Notes under the pieces: generated by a model
Told to the model about the DNA's origin: nothing
The model's input: the letters and a program-made list of their open reading frames with translations, nothing else
Database searches by the model: none
Part shown: one piece after another, positions 14,635 to 17,622 of the stretch
Numbering within the stretch: position 1 is the first letter of the stretch
How the letters are laid out: every line of letters begins with the position of its first letter
Program-made: the position numbers and the translations under genes
NCBI GenBank assembly: GCA_934667175.1
Contig: CAKULN010000057.1
Span: 1 to 17,622 of the forward strand
Reading direction: 5' to 3'
From: an uncultured Bacteroidales bacterium
Lineage (GTDB): Bacteria > Bacteroidota > Bacteroidia > Bacteroidales > UBA932
DNA length: 17,622 nucleotides

Positions 14635-14675
14635 TCCGGGGACAGGCACGAAGAGAGTCGAAAAATTTCAGGTTT

Positions 14676-14687
14676 TATATTCGCGAA
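14676..14687 (+). promoter_or_regulatory. Candidate umuDC promoter with overlapping palindrome
   Basis: TATATTCG (14676-14683) matches the TAnnTTTG -7 box at all but one position and lies 29 nt before the umuD-type ATG. The perfect 8-bp palindrome TTCGCGAA (14680-14687) overlaps its right half. That is a suitable place for a repressor site on a DNA-damage operon, but I know no matching LexA box for this group, so the operator role is inference. Confidence 0.35.
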
Positions 14688-14712
14688 CACTGAGTTAACA
14701 TATTCATTTTAA

Positions 14713-15198
14713 ATGGCTGCGGAAGAGGATAAGAAAGAGACTTTTGCTCCGATGATGGAAAGTGGCGTGCATGCCGGATTTCCGTCGCCGGCGCAAGACT
14801 ACATCAATTCGTTCATCGACCTCAACAAGGAGTTGGTGCGCCATCCCGCGGCGACTTTTTTCGCCCGTGTGGTGGGGGATTCCATGGTTGACGCCGATGT
14901 GAACGAGGGGGACGTGCTGGTGGTCGACAAATCGATCGAGCCGAAGGAAGGCGACATGGCAGTCTGTTTCATCGACGGAGAGTTCGCGTTGAAGTACATC
15001 TCTTTCCGTGATCCTGCCGATGTGTCACACACGGTCAAGGCTTCCAGACCTGGCGTGTCCTATGATATTCTTAAACATCAGAGAATATGGCTGCTTCCGG
15101 CCAACGAGAAATATCCTCCCATCGAAGTGACTGAGTCCAACGATTTTACGGTATGGGGAGTGGTAACCTATGTCATCAAGAAGGTGTGTACGCGTTAG
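14713..15198 (+). CDS. umuD: UmuD-like S24 self-cleaving SOS mutagenesis protein
   Basis: This 161-aa LexA/UmuD-family peptidase is cleaved by itself when stimulated by RecA filaments; the trimmed dimer then joins UmuC to form a translesion polymerase. The self-cleavage site is A21-G22 in HAGFPSPAQDY. The Ser-Lys dyad is S57 (in GDSM) and K94 (in FALKYI), 37 residues apart as in E. coli S60/K97. There is no N-terminal DNA-binding domain, which separates it from LexA. The stop overlaps the next gene by 13 nt, implying translational coupling. No Shine-Dalgarno site is seen; CATATTCATTTTAA precedes the ATG. Confidence 0.93.
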   Translation: MAAEEDKKETFAPMMESGVHAGFPSPAQDYINSFIDLNKELVRHPAATFFARVVGDSMVDADVNEGDVLVVDKSIEPKEGDMAVCFIDGEFALKYISFRDPADVSHTVKASRPGVSYDILKHQRIWLLPANEKYPPIEVTESNDFTVWGVVTYVIKKVCTR

Positions 15199-16448
15199 TT
15201 GACTGCAACAATTTTTTTGTCTCGTGCGAAAGGGCTTTCCAGCCGGAGTTGGAGGGCCGTCCGGTCGTGGTGCTGTCCAACAATGACGGCTGTGTGGTGG
15301 CCCGGAGCAACGAGAGCAAGGCTATGGGAATCAAGATGGGGACTCCGTTCTTCAAGGTGCGCTACCTCGTGGAGCAGGGGAGACTGGTGGTCCGCTCGTC
15401 CAACTACACCCTTTACGGGGATCTCTCCGCCCGGGTGATGTCGATTCTTGCGGAGGCGGCACCGAGGCTGGAGGTTTATTCGATTGACGAGGCCTACATG
15501 GACATGGACGGCGTGGCGCAAGAGAGCATTCCGGGAATATGCTCGGCTCTCGTGGCGAAGATCAGACGGTGGACCGGCATTCCGGTCAGCATCGGGATCG
15601 CCGACACCAAGACTCTCGCCAAGGTGGCCAATCATTTCGCCAAAAGGTACAAAGGGTACAAGGGCGTCTGCGTCATAGATTCCGAAGAGAAAATCCGCAA
15701 GGCTTTGGCTTTGACTCCGATAAAGGAGGTTTGGGGAATAGGCTGGCGGGGTGCTCCTAAATTGGAGTCCGTCGGGGTCAAGACGGCTTTGGACTTCATC
15801 AATAGGCCGTCCGAGTGGGTTCGTGGGATGATGGGAATACGTGGGGTGAGGACTTGGTTTGAGCTTCAGGGGCGCCGCATGCTCGAGGATGAGCGTGATG
15901 AGAAGCGCAAGAGCATCTGCACCTCGCGTTCGTTTGACAAGATGGTGACCGACTTGGATGAGATGACACTCAGGGTCTCAGACTTTGCCGGGAAATGCGC
16001 CGAAAAGTTACGCAAGGACGGCACGGCGGCATATTCAGTGGGCGTCTTCATCCAGACCAACCGCTTCCGGGATGACCTTCCGCAGTACTTCCCGAACGCC
16101 AGCGTCCGGCTTGATGTCCCCGCCAGCAGCACCCAGGAGGTTGTCGCCGCCGCCTTGAGGGCGTTGAGGATGGTCTTCCGCGATGGTTTTGAATATAAAA
16201 GGGCCGGCGTGACAGTCTACGACATCGTGGAGGCCGACGCGATTCAGACCACCCTGTTCGATTTCGATCAGGAGACCCGTGACCGTGACGACCGCATCTC
16301 CAAGGTCATGGATCTGGTCAACACCTCAGGTAAAAATGTCTTGAGACTGGCAACCCAGCGCTCAGGACACTATTCCGACGGCATCCGCCGCGAATTCTGC
16401 TCCCGCCTCTACTCGACCTCGTGGTCGGATCTTCTGGAAATCAAATAG
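15186..16448 (+). CDS. umuC: Y-family translesion DNA polymerase V subunit UmuC
   Basis: This 420-aa protein is the polymerase subunit of the error-prone Pol V complex. With the GTG at 15186 as start, the N terminus reads (M)YALVDCNNFFVSCE and the metal-binding residues fall at D6, D101 and E102 (SIDEAY), exactly the E. coli numbers; this is why it is preferred over the ATG at 15153, which would add 11 residues. Other landmarks are VVLSNNDGCVVARS, YGDLSARVM, IPVSIGIADTKTLAK, a helix-hairpin-helix region near 185-215, the clamp-binding motif QTTLFD at 354-359 and a C-terminal UmuC-type extension ending SRLYSTSW. It overlaps umuD by 13 nt. Together they form a complete umuDC operon. Confidence 0.94.
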   Translation: MYALVDCNNFFVSCERAFQPELEGRPVVVLSNNDGCVVARSNESKAMGIKMGTPFFKVRYLVEQGRLVVRSSNYTLYGDLSARVMSILAEAAPRLEVYSIDEAYMDMDGVAQESIPGICSALVAKIRRWTGIPVSIGIADTKTLAKVANHFAKRYKGYKGVCVIDSEEKIRKALALTPIKEVWGIGWRGAPKLESVGVKTALDFINRPSEWVRGMMGIRGVRTWFELQGRRMLEDERDEKRKSICTSRSFDKMVTDLDEMTLRVSDFAGKCAEKLRKDGTAAYSVGVFIQTNRFRDDLPQYFPNASVRLDVPASSTQEVVAAALRALRMVFRDGFEYKRAGVTVYDIVEADAIQTTLFDFDQETRDRDDRISKVMDLVNTSGKNVLRLATQRSGHYSDGIRREFCSRLYSTSWSDLLEIK

Positions 16449-16474
16449 CCTGCTTCATATTACTGAAACAGGCT
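16447..16474. terminator. Bidirectional hairpin between umuC and GDPD
   Basis: AGCCTG (16447-16452) pairs with CAGGCT (16469-16474), then after one mismatch TTCA (16454-16457) pairs with TGAA (16464-16467), closing a 6-nt loop. The umuC stop codon lies at its left edge. On the plus strand no T-run follows; on the minus strand ATTTGATTT follows, so it better suits the convergent GDPD transcript. Confidence 0.5.
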
Positions 16475-16499
16475 GTCTGTCGTACGTCGAGAAATAGGA

Positions 16500-17300
16500 T
16501 TATTTCACCTTCTCCCTCTTGCCGAGCATCTTGCGGACGAGGAGCGCTTCGTTTGTCGTGATGCAATCGACACCGAGGTCGATCATGTCCTGGATGTCCT
16601 TCTCCTTGTTGACGGTCCAGCAGTTGATGCTCATCTTGTTGTCCCGGGCCTGCTTGAACCATGTCGGGTTCTTCGCGAAGACCTTGTAGTGGTAATCCAC
16701 ACCGTTGATTCCGAGTCTGGCGAGTTCCTCAGGACTCTTGTCGTTCCCAAGGTACTGGACCGTGAATCCAGGGCAGAGGGCGGCGAGCCTTTCGCACATG
16801 TTCAGACTGAACGAGATGAAAATCACTCGCTTAGGGTTGTACAGCCCGTGCTCCTTGAGAGCCTTGACACTCTGGTCGACCATGTAGTCCTCGTGAGCCT
16901 TGTCGATCTGATTCTTGAGCTCGAACACCAGCACGGTCTTTTTGCTCTTCTCCCCTTGGGTGAGATATTCATCCAGCGTAGGGATTTTCTCTCCGTTCTT
17001 CAGACGGCAGTCCTTGAAGTCAGCGTAGTTGTGATCCCAGATGCGCATCCCGTCGATGTCCGGATCGTGGTGCACGAGCATGACGAGATCGGAAGTGATG
17101 TGTACATCGAACTCGCTGCCCCACAGCCCGTTCTGCTGCGCCAACTCAAGTGCTTTGATGGAGTTCTCTGCGTATCCGGCCTCCTCACAGTTCCAGAATC
17201 CTCTGTGCGCGGTCACCGCTATCTTCTGCGGAGCGCACGAAGCGGTCAGCGCAACCATGGCAGCCACCGCCGCAACCTTAGCAATCTTTTTCATATTCAT
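16500..17300 (-). CDS. Glycerophosphodiester phosphodiesterase family lipoprotein
   Basis: GDPD enzymes hydrolyse glycerophosphodiesters (deacylated phospholipids) to sn-glycerol 3-phosphate and an alcohol. This 266-aa protein begins with a lipoprotein signal peptide (MKKIAKVAAVAAMVALTASC, lipid-bearing C22), so it acts in the periplasm or on the envelope. The TIM-barrel signature is complete: HRG at 32-34, AEN at 44-46, E63-F-D65 as metal ligands, V-HHD with H77/H78, FELK with E127 and K129, and the C-terminal CWTVN segment. Translation may start at M1 or M3 (MNM). A minus-strand promoter lies near 17524-17531, which would give a leader of more than 200 nt; no nearer promoter is clear. The substrate headgroup cannot be told from sequence. 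Confidence 0.9.
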   Translation of the reverse strand: MNMKKIAKVAAVAAMVALTASCAPQKIAVTAHRGFWNCEEAGYAENSIKALELAQQNGLWGSEFDVHITSDLVMLVHHDPDIDGMRIWDHNYADFKDCRLKNGEKIPTLDEYLTQGEKSKKTVLVFELKNQIDKAHEDYMVDQSVKALKEHGLYNPKRVIFISFSLNMCERLAALCPGFTVQYLGNDKSPEELARLGINGVDYHYKVFAKNPTWFKQARDNKMSINCWTVNKEKDIQDMIDLGVDCITTNEALLVRKMLGKREKVK

Positions 17301-17427
17301 TGAATATTACAGTGTTTGAATATACTTTTCCCCCGTACCCGGACCGCCAGCCCCATCCCCGTCTTGCCCATACGCCACTTATCATACTCCTCCTCTGTCC
17401 GCCCCCCCCCACATTTTCTCCTCATCC

Positions 17428-17520
17428 CCATTCCAGATGTCTCTCCGTGGTTTTGACATTTGGCCTACCAGTGTCACAAACCTTGTGTTTTCGGAGTGGT
17501 TCACCGCCTCAAGGAATGTA
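17428..17520 (-). ncRNA. Possible structured small RNA or GDPD leader
   Basis: Directly downstream of a minus-strand promoter, this segment has nested complementarity. An outer CATTCC/GGAATG pair (17513-17518 with 17429-17434) encloses an inner CTCCG/CGGAG pair (17492-17496 with 17443-17447). Those enclose a perfect CACAA-GGT-TTGTG hairpin (17475-17487) and an interrupted GACA..TGG/CCA..TGTC hairpin (17455-17475). It resembles a branched or 6S-like rod, but I cannot assign it to a known family. No obvious terminator follows, so it may be the 5' leader of the GDPD mRNA. Confidence 0.3.
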
Positions 17521-17523
17521 GTG

Positions 17524-17549
17524 CAAAAGTAACAATTTTATCGCAACAA
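17524..17549 (-). promoter_or_regulatory. Minus-strand promoter upstream of GDPD region
   Basis: On the minus strand 17531-17524 reads TACTTTTG, a full TAnnTTTG match, with a TTG at 17549-17547, about 15 bp upstream, as the -33 candidate. The predicted start is near 17518-17520, at the outer stem of the candidate structured RNA. Confidence 0.55.
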
Positions 17550-17622
17550 GTAAAGTTATGTAGTCTTATTTGGGCCTGTACTTACTCCATGAGACGTTCG
17601 CATCGTTATCCTGCCGTGGCAC

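Larger units (their letters stand above)
17301..17622. other. Gene-free right end, G-rich leader on minus strand
   Basis: No gene is credible here. Positions 17325-17445 are strongly pyrimidine-rich on the plus strand, including a run of nine C (17402-17410), so a minus-strand transcript into the GDPD gene would carry a purine- and G-rich leader. A promoter and a possible structured RNA lie at 17428-17531. From 17550 to the end I see nothing recognisable. Confidence 0.55.

Noticed and set aside
17300..17521. 73-aa plus-strand frame at the right end
   Set aside because: It is a Pro/Ser-rich translation of the pyrimidine-rich tract and runs against the inferred direction of transcription.

Overview
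The window most likely comes from a gut- or rumen-type member of Bacteroidales (Bacteroidota) with a GC-rich genome; I cannot fix the genus. The evidence is five good copies of the Bacteroidota -7 promoter box (TAnnTTTG, mostly TATCTTTG), few Shine-Dalgarno sites, a secreted GH106-type alpha-L-rhamnosidase, lipoproteins with classical lipoboxes, a Bacteroidales-like methylglyoxal synthase, and tamB divergent from tsaD.

Layout. Positions 1-358 hold nested hairpins and a promoter. 359-4192 (+) is a GH106 family glycoside hydrolase interrupted by two in-frame blocks of palindrome-derived repeats. 4123-9365 (-) is a run of tamB, mgsA and a possible small downstream gene. 9482-10504 (+) is tsaD, divergent from tamB with facing promoters. 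After a 234-bp gap with a short intergenic repeat comes a COG2509-type FAD oxidoreductase (10739-12469, +). 12470-13405 has no credible gene and is built almost wholly of two unrelated repeat arrays. 13406-14614 (+) is a beta-lactamase-fold serine hydrolase lipoprotein. 14713-16448 (+) is a umuDC-type SOS mutagenesis operon. 16500-17300 (-) is a glycerophosphodiester phosphodiesterase lipoprotein. 17301-17622 holds a minus-strand promoter and a possible structured RNA or leader.

How the genes relate. The window is mainly a mosaic of housekeeping genes (tsaD in tRNA t6A synthesis, tamB in the envelope, mgsA in the methylglyoxal bypass), damage response (umuDC) and envelope or polysaccharide functions (GH106, serine hydrolase, GDPD). 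No defence or conflict system is visible.

The most unusual signal is a REP-like palindrome, GGTCRCT-N11-AGYGACC. It occurs in the 12.5-13.1 kb intergenic region and also inside the GH106 coding sequence. There one arm has been tandemly amplified in 21-bp steps, giving heptapeptide repeats of the type LSDRNKS without breaking the reading frame. Stem variants between copies are compensatory. A second, window-wide oddity is strong over-representation of GAATAT, and especially of TGAATATG/CATATTCA, across codon phases and amino-acid contexts.
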